Shown here: one piece after another, positions 16,954-25,184 of the stretch
Layout of the letters: each line of letters opens with the position of its first letter
Position numbering within the stretch: position 1 is the stretch's first letter
From: CAYJEO01 sp964369355
GTDB taxonomy: Bacteria > Bacillota_I > Bacilli_A > RF39 > UBA660
Length of the DNA: 48,026 bases
Direction: 5' to 3'
Assembly: GCA_964369355.1 (NCBI GenBank)
Contig: CAYJEO010000006.1
Location: forward strand, 1 to 48,026
Program-made: the position numbers and the translations under genes
Notes under the pieces: generated by a model
Databases searched by the model: none
What the model saw: the letters and a program-made list of their open reading frames with translations, nothing else
Told to the model about the DNA's origin: nothing

Positions 16954-17590
16954 ATTTATATTTTTTTATTAATGTATGTCTTAATTCATTCATATTAGGT
17001 TTTCTTCTTAATTCATGTAGTGCAGTTTTAGAAATGGCATCTATTCTAGGATTTGTTAGCTTAGTTATAATTGCAATTTGACCTAAGGTCATAGGTTTAT
17101 TATCAATTAAGCCAAAACGGCGGTTTAATACAAATTGATAGTTTATTCTTAATTTACTAAAATTATCTTTTAACAACTTTTCATTTTCTTCTTCGATTAA
17201 AATATCTATTGCTGTATAATCATTTATAAGTTGATTTTCATATTCTTTTAAATTTTCCAATTCTATAAAAAATTTTTTATTTTCTTTTTTGATTTGTTTA
17301 TATATATACTCATTTAAAAAGTGAGTTAATCTATATCTATAATTTTCAGGATATTCTTCAATTCCTTTTATTAAATAAATTAATAAATTACCCGTGAAAT
17401 CATCTATATTTTGTTTTTCTACATCTGACTCATCAATAATAGATTTCACGACTATCAAATTATTTTTTATTAGTTCATTTCTTGCTTCTATGCTACCTTT
17501 TTTCATATTTTTAATTAATAATTTTTCTTCTGAGGATTTAAGTTTTTGGATTTTGTCCAAATCAATACCTAAAAATAAGTTCTTTTTCAT
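16952..17590 (-). CDS. Degenerate sigma-70-like protein
   Basis: 212 aa. The N-terminal half aligns with sigma region 2.1 (IKNMKKGSIEARNELIKNNLIVVKSI, about 26-51), but the core-binding/-10 part is poorly kept: DDFTGNLLIYLIKGIEEY replaces the usual D-L-x-x-x-G-x-x-G-L-x-x-A, and FLNEYIYKQIKKE replaces F-S-T-Y-A...I-R. The C-terminus resembles region 4 well: RFGLIDNKPMTLGQIAIITKLTNPRIDAISKTALHELRR. It could be a diverged sporulation sigma factor, or a protein that binds -35 elements or RNA polymerase without true sigma activity. It lies 47 bases after the SigE/SigK-like gene, beyond a terminator, and has its own ribosome site. Confidence 0.75.
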   Translation of the reverse strand: MKKNLFLGIDLDKIQKLKSSEEKLLIKNMKKGSIEARNELIKNNLIVVKSIIDESDVEKQNIDDFTGNLLIYLIKGIEEYPENYRYRLTHFLNEYIYKQIKKENKKFFIELENLKEYENQLINDYTAIDILIEEENEKLLKDNFSKLRINYQFVLNRRFGLIDNKPMTLGQIAIITKLTNPRIDAISKTALHELRRKPNMNELRHTLIKKYK

Positions 17591-17634
17591 AAAAACACTC
17601 CTTAATGAGTTTATTATAACAAAGTAATAAAAAA

Positions 17635-17655
17635 AGTCAAATTTTTGTTTTGACT
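17635..17655 (-). terminator. Terminator of the spoIIGA-sigE-sigma operon
   Basis: Stem AGTCAAA / TTTGACT (17635-17641, 17649-17655), seven-base loop, followed by T7 on the minus strand. It overlaps the stop of the SigE/SigK-like gene. Confidence 0.8.
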
Positions 17656-18275
17656 AATCTTTTTATCTTTTCAATTGCTTTTTTTTCTCTTCTACATAAA
17701 TGAGGTTGGGATAATCCAACTAGTTTTGCTGTTTCAATTTGGCTTAAGGCTTTTTTATTTAACAATCCAAATCTTAATATTAATATTTTTTGATCTATTT
17801 TGTCTAATTTTTTTAAACTTTTATATAACTCTTCATTCTCACATTTTATGATTAATGATTCTGTTATGTCTTCATTACTTGATAATAAAGTTTCTAATGT
17901 TACTTCTTCATCATATTTGTTATATTTAATAACATTATCAAAACTAGTTTCTTCTCTTTGTTTTTTTAATTTTCTTATACACATTAGTATTTCATTATTT
18001 ATACACTTGGCTATATATGTAGCTATTAAAGTATTTTTACTTAGTTTGTATGAATCAATTCCTTTTACCAAACCTATTGTTCCTATACTTACTAATTCTT
18101 CTATATCAATATTAGTATTTTTATATTTTTTTGCCAAGTGAATTACTAGTCTTATATTATGTTCTATGAGTTTATTTCTAGCTTTCATATCACCTTGTTC
18201 TTTTTTTAAAATTAGTTCTTCTACTTCTTCTTTTTTTAATTTATTTAATAGTTTTACTTCTTCCTGATAGTACAT
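17637..18275 (-). CDS. SigE/SigK-type sporulation sigma factor paralogue
   Basis: 212 aa; the ribosome site GGAGGATAT overlaps the sigE stop codon. Region 2 is strongly SigE/SigK-like: RNKLIEHNIRLVIHLAKKY, DIEELVSIGTIGLVKGIDSYKL, ATYIAKCINNEILMCIRKLKK. Region 4 is LRFGLLNKKALSQIETAKLVGLSQPHLCRREKKAIEKIKR. There is no membrane-binding pro-sequence like that of SigE or pro-SigK; the protein starts straight at the equivalent of mature SigE. It may be this lineage's SigK or a lineage-specific duplicate of sigE. Co-transcription with spoIIGA and sigE suggests early mother-cell expression, yet without a pro-peptide it would need other control. Confidence 0.85.
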   Translation of the reverse strand: MYYQEEVKLLNKLKKEEVEELILKKEQGDMKARNKLIEHNIRLVIHLAKKYKNTNIDIEELVSIGTIGLVKGIDSYKLSKNTLIATYIAKCINNEILMCIRKLKKQREETSFDNVIKYNKYDEEVTLETLLSSNEDITESLIIKCENEELYKSLKKLDKIDQKILILRFGLLNKKALSQIETAKLVGLSQPHLCRREKKAIEKIKRLVKTKI

Positions 18276-18283
18276 ATATCCTC

Positions 18284-18970
18284 CTATTTCACTAACACTT
18301 TAATTCTTTTAATAACTTTTTTTTCTATTCTTGATATATATGATTGACTAATTCCTAATAGTTGAGCAACATCTTTTTGAGTCATTTCTTTATGACCAAA
18401 TAAACCATATCTTAAAGACATTATTTCTTTATCTCTTTTATTTAATTTATTTATTTCTTCATAAAGTAGTTTTTTATCGCCTTCTTCTTCTATTCCTTTT
18501 GTAACTATATCTGGTTCAGTTCCTAAAATATCTTCTAAATGAAGTTCATTTCCTTGTGCATCAAATGAAAGAGAATCTTCAAAACTTACTTCTGTTCTTC
18601 TTTTTTTATTTTTTCTTAAAAACATAAGTATTTCATTATCTATACATCTCGATGCATATGTAGCTAATTTTATATTTTTATCTAATTTATAGGTGTTTAC
18701 GCCTTTTATTAAACCAATTGTTCCTATACTTACTAAATCTTCTAAATCTAAATTAGTATTTTCATATTTTTTAGATAAAAAAACTACTAGCCTTAAATTA
18801 TGTTCTATTAGTTTGTTTTTAGCATTTATATCTCCTGCTTCTGAAAGTGTCACTAAATTTACTTCTTCTTCTTTTGTTAAAGGCGCAGGTAATTTGTCAC
18901 TGCTACCAACAAAGAAAATTTCTTTTTTAGTATTAAAAAGTAGTAATATTTTTTTTATTAATTGTTTCAT
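18284..18970 (-). CDS. sigE: Mother-cell sigma factor SigE (pro-form)
   Basis: 228 aa from the ATG at 18970, preceded by GGAGGG that overlaps the spoIIGA stop; an in-frame ATG at 18994 lies within spoIIGA and lacks a ribosome site. A hydrophobic, basic pro-sequence MKQLIKKILLLFNTKKE (1-17) leads into IFFVGSSDKLPAPLTKEEE, the equivalent of the processed N-terminus of B. subtilis SigE. Regions 2 and 4 are intact: DLEDLVSIGTIGLIKGVNTYKL, LATYASRCIDNEILMFLRKNKK, EVSFEDSL, LRYGLFGHKEMTQKDVAQLLGISQSYISRIEKK. It drives early mother-cell sporulation genes after cleavage by SpoIIGA, encoded immediately upstream. Confidence 0.95.
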   Translation of the reverse strand: MKQLIKKILLLFNTKKEIFFVGSSDKLPAPLTKEEEVNLVTLSEAGDINAKNKLIEHNLRLVVFLSKKYENTNLDLEDLVSIGTIGLIKGVNTYKLDKNIKLATYASRCIDNEILMFLRKNKKRRTEVSFEDSLSFDAQGNELHLEDILGTEPDIVTKGIEEEGDKKLLYEEINKLNKRDKEIMSLRYGLFGHKEMTQKDVAQLLGISQSYISRIEKKVIKRIKVLVK

Positions 18971-18971
18971 T

Positions 18972-19757
18972 TTAACCCTCCAATATAAGTTCATTTAATA
19001 TACAATCTACACCATCTAGTTTTATGTCTATATCTATTATTCCTACTAATAAATTAGATGTACAACCTGTATCTTTTATTACTACAAATTCTGGTTTAAA
19101 ACATTTTATTATACTTTGATTATCAATTGTGTGATATGGTACATAAAAGTATTTATCTATATTTAATTTTTTTAATTTATTTTCATTTATTAAAATAACT
19201 GGCTTTTTAGTTATAGGATCTACTAATTTATTACCACTATCTAAAAATGCTGTTGTTTTAATTACTTGATTGTTTAAATGTATTTCTAGTTTATAATATT
19301 TACTATAATTATTTTTTAGTGTTAATAATTGTTTATTGTAAATATATATAACTATCGGTATCGCAATTAAAATAAAAATATAATTTATCGATATACCACT
19401 ATGATAAAATATCATACCTATATTTTTATAGCTGAATTGATTGTTTAAATAATATAAAAATCCGCCTAAAACAATTCCAGCCATATATAGAAAAATAAAG
19501 TTTTTAAATGTGTATACAATATTTTTATAAGAAAAACTGATTATACACATTAATATACTTATGATTATTTTATATAAAAATAATTCTATAGAATTTATTT
19601 CAAAAAATAAAAACAAAGTACTTAAACTACCTATGAAAGCTCCTAATATTATATTATTTATTTTGACTGTTCTTTTTAATATTATAGATACACTTAAAAG
19701 TAAAATAAAATCAATTGCAAAATTTAAAAACAAAATTAAATCTACATATATTTTCAT
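18972..19757 (-). CDS. spoIIGA: Sigma-E processing peptidase SpoIIGA
   Basis: 261 aa. Five TM segments occupy about 1-140, beginning MKIYVDLILFLNFAIDF, and a C-terminal aspartic-protease-like domain carries TTAFLDSGNKLVDPITKKPV with catalytic Asp173. SpoIIGA is a membrane protease that dimerises through this domain and removes the pro-sequence of SigE. It is slightly shorter than the B. subtilis protein (309 aa). It is directly downstream of ftsZ, separated by a terminator, and overlaps the sigE ribosome site, as in classical spore formers. Confidence 0.95.
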   Translation of the reverse strand: MKIYVDLILFLNFAIDFILLLSVSIILKRTVKINNIILGAFIGSLSTLFLFFEINSIELFLYKIIISILMCIISFSYKNIVYTFKNFIFLYMAGIVLGGFLYYLNNQFSYKNIGMIFYHSGISINYIFILIAIPIVIYIYNKQLLTLKNNYSKYYKLEIHLNNQVIKTTAFLDSGNKLVDPITKKPVILINENKLKKLNIDKYFYVPYHTIDNQSIIKCFKPEFVVIKDTGCTSNLLVGIIDIDIKLDGVDCILNELILEG

Positions 19758-19786
19758 AAAATCACCTATATATAGTATAAAAAAAG

Positions 19787-19804
19787 GACATATCGAAATA
19801 TGTC
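19787..19804 (-). terminator. Terminator after ftsZ
   Basis: Stem GACATAT / ATATGTC (19787-19793, 19798-19804), loop TTCG on the minus strand, a stable tetraloop, then T7. It separates ftsZ from spoIIGA. Confidence 0.85.
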
Positions 19805-19812
19805 GTTTTATA

Positions 19813-20865
19813 TTAAAATCTTCTACTTCTTAAGAAAGATGGGATATCAGTTGAATCATCTTCATCTAATGTTTCTATTTCTTCTGTTTGAGGTTTACTG
19901 TAATTAGCATTTGCCATTCCTTGTTCAAATCCTGTTGCAATAACTGTAACGATTAATTCATCATTTAAATTTTCGTTAATAACTGCTCCAAAGATTGTAT
20001 TTATATCAGTATTAGCAGATGAACGAATTACTTCTGCTGCTTCTTCTACTTCAAATAATGTTAAGTTGTTACCACCTGTAACATTTATAATAGCATCAGT
20101 TGCACCTACGATACTAGTTTCTAATAATGGTGAAGATACTGCTTGTCTTGCTGCTTCTACTGCTCTGTTTTCACCAACACCCATACCAATACCAATTAAT
20201 GCGTTACCTCTTTTTTCCATAACTGCTTTAACGTCTGCAAAGTCTAAGTTGATTAAACCTGCTACTGCAATTAAATCTGAAATTGATTGAACACCTCTTC
20301 TTAATACATTATCAACTTCTTTAAATGATTCTAATAATGGAGTTGTTTTGTCAATTATTTCTCTTAATCTATCATTTGGGATTACAATTAGTGTATCCAC
20401 GTGTTTTTTTAATTCTTCTAAACCAGCTACTGCTTGTTCCATTCTTTTTCTTCCTTCAAATGAAAATGGTTTAGTTACTATACCAACTGTTAGTGCACCT
20501 AGTTCTTGTGCAACATCAGCGATTACTGGTGCAGCTCCTGTACCAGTTCCACCACCCATTCCACAAGTTACGAATACCATATCAGCTCCATCTAAAGCTT
20601 TTTTGATTTCTTCTTTTGATTCTAAAGCGGCTTCTCTTCCAATTGCAGGTTTTGCTCCTGCTCCTCTTCCACCTGTTAAGTTAGCTCCAATTTGTATTTT
20701 AGTTGGGGCTTTTGACACGTTTAAAACTTGTAAGTCTGTATTTGCTACAATAAACTCTACTCCTTTTACGCCTGATTCAATCATTCTATTTACTGCGTTA
20801 TTACCGCCACCACCGACACCAATAACTTTAATTTTTGCTATTTGATCCATTTCTAATCCAAACAT
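19813..20865 (-). CDS. ftsZ: Cell division tubulin homologue FtsZ
   Basis: 350 aa. Nucleotide-binding IKVIGVGGGGNNAVNRM (about 11-27), the tubulin signature GGGTGTGAAPV (about 105-115), the T7 loop with NLDFADVKAVM for GTP hydrolysis in the neighbouring subunit, and the C-terminal conserved peptide DIPSFLRSRRF that binds FtsA. It polymerises into the Z-ring at mid-cell and at the asymmetric sporulation septum. The linker before the C-terminal peptide is short. It follows ftsA by 11 bases in one operon and carries a strong AGGAGG site. Confidence 0.98.
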   Translation of the reverse strand: MFGLEMDQIAKIKVIGVGGGGNNAVNRMIESGVKGVEFIVANTDLQVLNVSKAPTKIQIGANLTGGRGAGAKPAIGREAALESKEEIKKALDGADMVFVTCGMGGGTGTGAAPVIADVAQELGALTVGIVTKPFSFEGRKRMEQAVAGLEELKKHVDTLIVIPNDRLREIIDKTTPLLESFKEVDNVLRRGVQSISDLIAVAGLINLDFADVKAVMEKRGNALIGIGMGVGENRAVEAARQAVSSPLLETSIVGATDAIINVTGGNNLTLFEVEEAAEVIRSSANTDINTIFGAVINENLNDELIVTVIATGFEQGMANANYSKPQTEEIETLDEDDSTDIPSFLRSRRF

Positions 20866-20876
20866 AATTTCCTCCT

Positions 20877-22106
20877 CTATTCGTCAAAAAAGTAGTCGAA
20901 TACCTTCCCAAACATAGACTCACTTGAGATGTTTACGAAGTTTTTCTTAGTACTTGATAAATCTTCCATATCTTTTTGATTTATCATCGAATAATTTTTT
21001 CCTTTTAATCTTAATTTACTTATGAAATAAATAATATTCCCTATTGATGATGAGTATTTATTATTTCTTACTCCTATTAGTTTTATTGCGCCAATAGTTT
21101 GTCTTTTATTAAACACTTCATCTGCTGCATAATTAAAGTGATTCATATTTGATGTCCCACCTGTAATAATTACATAGTCAATTGGTTTATTTGTTAACAT
21201 ACTTATTTCTTTTTTAGCTAAATTTAATATTTCTAAAATTCCAGCATTAGCTATTTCTGAAATTTCAAATTGATTTACTCTTTTGTTATTGTCAAGTTCA
21301 AAAAATTCATTTGCATTTGCATATAACTTTGATGCTAAAGCAAATTTTTCTTTTATTTTTCTAGCAAGATTTACATCTATTTTATAAACATAAGCAATTC
21401 CATTTTCAATAGTGTTTGCTCCTGTTTGAATAATAGTATTTTTTACTATAATTCCTTTATTATGTAATGAAACTGTAGTTGTTTCAGCACCTATGTTAAT
21501 TACTGCACCAATTTGGTTATCAATTTCTTTTGTTTTAAATACAAATAAATCGCCTATTGCATTAAAAGATATATCTACTACTTCAATCCCTAAATTATCA
21601 AATAAACTCACCACTGAATAAATATTTTTCTTTGGCGTATCTATTAATACTGCTCGCATTGTCATTTTATTTGCTGGCAGTCCTTTCGGATCTTTTGTCT
21701 CTTTTATATCATCTAGTAAAAAATCAATTGGTAATACAGTAACCATTTCTCTACCTGGTTGTAAATTTTTCTTAACAGCTTCTTGTATAACTTTAGTTAT
21801 ATCTTCTCCTGTTATTAAGTCATCTGTTATTTCAACCTCTTCTTTTACTAAGTTGAAATTTGCGTAATAACTTGGAACTGTTGCTATTGTTTTTTTAATT
21901 TTGAACCCTAGCATTTGTTCTACTTCATCGAATGCAGCTTTTATTGACATAGAAGCTTCATCAATATTAATTATTACTCCCTTTTTTATCCCTTTTGATT
22001 TATGCGATGATGCGGCAAGCAAATTTAACTTGTTTTTAACTAATTCACATACGACTACTTTTATCGTATCTGAACCAATATCAACACTAGTATAAACATG
22101 TTTCAC
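20877..22106 (-). CDS. ftsA: Cell division protein FtsA
   Basis: 409 aa, initiated by GTG at 22104-22106 with AGGTGA six bases upstream; no ATG lies near. The actin-like fold is seen in YTSVDIGSDTIKVVVCE (phosphate 1), INIGAETTTVSLH (phosphate 2) and YVIITGGTSNMNHF (adenosine motif). The 1C domain lies between. The C-terminal SMFGKVFDYFFDE is the amphipathic membrane-targeting helix. FtsA tethers FtsZ to the membrane. It has its own promoter at 22133-22161 and is co-transcribed with ftsZ. Confidence 0.96.
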   Translation of the reverse strand: MKHVYTSVDIGSDTIKVVVCELVKNKLNLLAASSHKSKGIKKGVIINIDEASMSIKAAFDEVEQMLGFKIKKTIATVPSYYANFNLVKEEVEITDDLITGEDITKVIQEAVKKNLQPGREMVTVLPIDFLLDDIKETKDPKGLPANKMTMRAVLIDTPKKNIYSVVSLFDNLGIEVVDISFNAIGDLFVFKTKEIDNQIGAVINIGAETTTVSLHNKGIIVKNTIIQTGANTIENGIAYVYKIDVNLARKIKEKFALASKLYANANEFFELDNNKRVNQFEISEIANAGILEILNLAKKEISMLTNKPIDYVIITGGTSNMNHFNYAADEVFNKRQTIGAIKLIGVRNNKYSSSIGNIIYFISKLRLKGKNYSMINQKDMEDLSSTKKNFVNISSESMFGKVFDYFFDE

Positions 22107-22132
22107 TTATAGTCACCTACAATCTATATATA

Positions 22133-22161
22133 ATTATACAATATTTTTATTAAAAAGTGAA
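22133..22161 (-). promoter_or_regulatory. Promoter for ftsA-ftsZ
   Basis: On the minus strand TTCACT (22156-22161), a 17-bp spacer and TATAAT (22133-22138), about 27 bases before the ftsA GTG. A terminator for the upstream operon lies just before it, so this is the likely main ftsAZ promoter. Confidence 0.55.
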
Positions 22162-22184
22162 ATACTTTATTTAAAAAATAAAAA

Positions 22185-22202
22185 AAAGTTTTGTCAAACT
22201 TT
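22185..22202 (-). terminator. Terminator of the murG-murB-ftsQ operon
   Basis: Stem AAAGTTT / AAACTTT (22185-22191, 22196-22202), loop GACA on the minus strand, then T8, directly after the ftsQ stop. Confidence 0.75.
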
Positions 22203-22205
22203 GTT

Positions 22206-23102
22206 TTATTCTAATACTTCGAATGAATTTCCAGCATCTAAATTTAAAATTCCTTTTTTTCCTTCCAAATATTTAACTATATCTAAGTATTCATTTAAGT
22301 TAGTAAATTTATTAAAATTAATATAAACATAATTACCATCATTCATTTTTAACATAAATCTTTTTGTATCTGTTGTTGGTGTATATTGTATTTCTGATAC
22401 TCTATTTAAGATATCTTTATCTAGTTCATTTAAATTTTCTAATAATTCATTTAATAAGTCAACTTCTATTTCATTTACTAATATTGGAGAGTTTAATTGT
22501 TCACTTATTTCATCTAAACTAGATAAATACGTTATTTTTTGTGGTAGATAATATATTAAAGGGTAATTTTCTTCAACTTCTATATAAACTTTTAAAAATA
22601 ATTTTTTTACATTTGCATTTTTTATGTATAAATCAGATTCTAATCTATCTTCTAATATAAAAGATGGGTTTAGAAATGACGAAGGATAATTTTCTATATT
22701 AGCTAGTTCAATTATTTCTTGATCACTATATGCACTATTTCCTTTTATATATATATTTTTAATAGGTAAAGTTATAAAGTAATAAAGAATAGATATTACT
22801 ATAAATAAAATTATTAAAAATACAAATAATACTTTATATCTAATTTTTCTTTTTACTATTGGTTTTGTTGGTTGTTTAACTACTTTTTTAATTGGTTTTA
22901 TTGGTTGTTTAGCAACTTTTTTAATTGGTTTTTTTTGTATGTTTTTGTTAATTACTTTTTTTGTTGTTTTTGTATTTGCTACCTTTTTTGTATTTTTTGA
23001 ATTACTTTGTTTTTTTTGAATAGGTTTTTTTGTTGTTTTTACATTTTTTTGACTAGATTTTTTATATGTATTATTTAAATTATTATATCTAGTATTATTC
23101 AT
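22206..23102 (-). CDS. ftsQ: Cell division protein FtsQ/DivIB
   Basis: 298 aa. An unusually long Lys/Thr/Gln-rich cytosolic tail (1-89) contains tandem imperfect repeats of KPIKKVAKQP (about 58-81), followed by one TM helix (about 90-110), a POTRA domain beginning LPIKNIYIKGNSAYSDQEIIE, and a beta domain ending FEVLE. FtsQ/DivIB stabilises the divisome with FtsL and FtsB/DivIC. Identification rests on the POTRA start and the position between murB and ftsA. The basic tail may contact nucleic acid or membrane; that is inference. Confidence 0.88.
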   Translation of the reverse strand: MNNTRYNNLNNTYKKSSQKNVKTTKKPIQKKQSNSKNTKKVANTKTTKKVINKNIQKKPIKKVAKQPIKPIKKVVKQPTKPIVKRKIRYKVLFVFLIILFIVISILYYFITLPIKNIYIKGNSAYSDQEIIELANIENYPSSFLNPSFILEDRLESDLYIKNANVKKLFLKVYIEVEENYPLIYYLPQKITYLSSLDEISEQLNSPILVNEIEVDLLNELLENLNELDKDILNRVSEIQYTPTTDTKRFMLKMNDGNYVYINFNKFTNLNEYLDIVKYLEGKKGILNLDAGNSFEVLE

Positions 23103-23110
23103 ATTATCAC

Positions 23111-24007
23111 CTATTCTACAATTTCTTGTTCACATTTTAATTCAATGTCATATTCTTCTTTTACTTTTTGTTTTATTTCATCAATTAGTTTTACTATGTC
23201 CTCACCGGTTGCATTTGAATCATTTATTATAAAGTTAGCGTGCTTTTCTGCTACTTTTGCTCCACCTATTTTTTTACCTTTATAATTAATATCTTCTACT
23301 AATTTACCAGCAAAGTTATTTTCAGGATTCCTAAATACTGATCCGGCTGAAGGAAATTCTAATGGTTGACTTTCTAATCTTCTAACTTTTCTATCATTCA
23401 TTACTTCAAAAATGGCTTCTTTAGTACCACGTCTTAAAATAATGGTTGCTTCAATACAAATATTTAATGGATTTTTTTGTAAGAAAGAAGTTCTATAATG
23501 AAAATCTAAATCTTCATTATATAAAGTTTCTACTTCTAATTTTTCATTTAAAATTTTAATCCTGTTTACAACATATCCCATATCACTTTTGTAAGCTCCT
23601 GCATTCATAAATACAGCTCCACCTACAGTTCCTGGAATTCCCGCTGCAAATTCTAATCCAGTTAATGATTCATTAGCTGCTTTTATAGCTAATTTCATTA
23701 AATTATAACCTGCTCCTACAGTAATCATATTACCTGTTATTTTTAAATGATTAAACTCATCTAAACTAATTAATATTCCATCATATATTTCTTTTTTAAA
23801 TATTAAATTAGAACCTTTTCCTATTAGTTTATGTTTAATATTATTTCCTCTTAAAAATTTCATAAGTTTTTTTAATTCTTCTACATTTTTAGGATATACA
23901 ATTGCTAAAGCAGATTTACCTATTTTATAAGTATTTAAACTGCTTAATTTAGGATTGATATCTACTTTTCCACATTTTAATTTTTTTACTTCTTTTATAA
24001 TATCCAT
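23111..24007 (-). CDS. murB: UDP-N-acetylenolpyruvoylglucosamine reductase MurB
   Basis: 298 aa. FAD-binding PCMH motifs LIGKGSNLIF (about 61-70) and GLEFAAGIPGTVGGAVFMNAGAY, the substrate and catalytic stretch YRTSFLQ, and FPSAGSVFRNPENNFAGKLVE with the catalytic Ser, ending in a catalytic Glu region (KCEQEIVE). It reduces UDP-GlcNAc-enolpyruvate to UDP-MurNAc with NADPH in the cytosol. Its ATG shares a base with the murG stop (TAATG), so translation is coupled; ftsQ follows after 8 bases. Confidence 0.97.
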   Translation of the reverse strand: MDIIKEVKKLKCGKVDINPKLSSLNTYKIGKSALAIVYPKNVEELKKLMKFLRGNNIKHKLIGKGSNLIFKKEIYDGILISLDEFNHLKITGNMITVGAGYNLMKLAIKAANESLTGLEFAAGIPGTVGGAVFMNAGAYKSDMGYVVNRIKILNEKLEVETLYNEDLDFHYRTSFLQKNPLNICIEATIILRRGTKEAIFEVMNDRKVRRLESQPLEFPSAGSVFRNPENNFAGKLVEDINYKGKKIGGAKVAEKHANFIINDSNATGEDIVKLIDEIKQKVKEEYDIELKCEQEIVE

Positions 24008-25092
24008 TATTTTTCCTCTTTTACTATTTGTTTTATTAAATCATATATTTTAGTTGCACTATTTTTAATATCTAGTTTTTCTAAATTTTTCTTATATTTA
24101 TTTATTGTTTCTTCATTATCAATAATTTCATCTATCATTTTTACTAATTTTTCTGATTTTAGATTTTTTTCTTCAATTAATACTGCAGCGTCTTTATTAA
24201 CTAAATCTAATGCATTAATATATTGATGATTATTTGGCACATATGGACTTGGTATAAATATACAAGGTATTTGTAGTGCTATTGCTTCTGATATAGTTGA
24301 AGCTCCTGCTCTTGTTACCATTAAATCTGTTTTTTTCATCAACCTTATCATATTTTCAATATATGGAACTACTTTAACATTCTTAGGGAAATTCATTTGC
24401 TTTATATCTTCATATGAATCTTTTCCTGTTACAAACATTATTTCATAAGATTTACTTTCAAATTTATTCATAGTTTTAATTAAAAATTCATTTACTTTAC
24501 TAGATCCAAGTGACCCCATGACAAATAAAACTAATTTTTTATTTTCTTTTAAGTTAAATTCTTTTTTATCAGCTGCTAATACATTAATTGCATTTTCACT
24601 ACATGGATTTCCTGTATGTACAGTTTTATCTTCTGGAAAATATTTAATTGATGATTCAAATGAAACACCTATTTTATCTACTTTATTTTTTAAAAATAAA
24701 TTTGCTTTTCCTGGTATTGAGTTTTGTTCATGTATAAATGTTTTATACCCTAGTTTTTTTGCTGCATAAATAACAGGTGCTGTTACATATCCACCAACAC
24801 CTATTACTATATCAGGATTAAATTCTTTTATTGTTTTTTTACAAGTTTTTATGCTTTCCATTAAACATTTAACAGTTTTAATGTTTTTTGTTAATTTTTT
24901 CCTATTAAAACCATATATTTCAATTGATTTAAAAGGTATATCATATTTAGGAATAATATCTTTTTCCATACGGTTATGTGTACCTATATATAAAAATTCA
25001 CTATTTGGTTCTTGTTCTTTTATTTTATTTATTATCGCTAAGGCTGGGTATATATGTCCCCCTGTTCCTCCTGCACTAATGATTACTTTCAT
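24007..25092 (-). CDS. murG: Lipid II synthase MurG
   Basis: 361 aa. GT-B glycosyltransferase with the N-terminal G-loop ISAGGTGGHIYPALAI (about 5-20), FIHEQNSIPGKAN, a second G-loop VMGSLGSSKVNEFL and the UDP-GlcNAc site TRAGASTISEAIALQIPCIFIPSP. It transfers GlcNAc to lipid I on the inner membrane face. It is the first gene of murG-murB-ftsQ; its promoter is predicted at 25112-25139. The neighbours murD, mraY and ftsW usual in a dcw cluster are not in this window. Confidence 0.97.
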   Translation of the reverse strand: MKVIISAGGTGGHIYPALAIINKIKEQEPNSEFLYIGTHNRMEKDIIPKYDIPFKSIEIYGFNRKKLTKNIKTVKCLMESIKTCKKTIKEFNPDIVIGVGGYVTAPVIYAAKKLGYKTFIHEQNSIPGKANLFLKNKVDKIGVSFESSIKYFPEDKTVHTGNPCSENAINVLAADKKEFNLKENKKLVLFVMGSLGSSKVNEFLIKTMNKFESKSYEIMFVTGKDSYEDIKQMNFPKNVKVVPYIENMIRLMKKTDLMVTRAGASTISEAIALQIPCIFIPSPYVPNNHQYINALDLVNKDAAVLIEEKNLKSEKLVKMIDEIIDNEETINKYKKNLEKLDIKNSATKIYDLIKQIVKEEK

Positions 25093-25111
25093 CTAATCAC
25101 ATCCTATCATA

Positions 25112-25139
25112 ATTATACCATAATTATATTCTATTACAA
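25112..25139 (-). promoter_or_regulatory. Promoter for murG-murB-ftsQ
   Basis: On the minus strand TTGTAA (25134-25139), a 16-bp spacer and TATAAT (25112-25117), 20 bases before the murG ATG. Confidence 0.55.
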
Positions 25140-25165
25140 TGTTATTTATTATTTTATAAAATAAA

Positions 25166-25184
25166 AAGAAGTTTAAAACTTCTT
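25166..25184 (-). terminator. Terminator after yqeY
   Basis: Stem AAGAAGT / ACTTCTT (25166-25172, 25178-25184), loop TTTAA, followed by T5 on the minus strand; it overlaps the yqeY stop. Confidence 0.75.

Noticed and set aside
20348..20845. 165-aa plus-strand reading frame opposite ftsZ
   Set aside because: Antisense of the conserved ftsZ gene; its Pro/Ala/Ser composition mirrors ftsZ codons and there is no start signal.
22800..23060. Lys-rich repeats in ftsQ as a DNA repeat array
   Set aside because: The repetition is at the protein level (KPIKKVAKQP-like units) with variable bases, so it is a low-complexity protein tail, not a DNA element.
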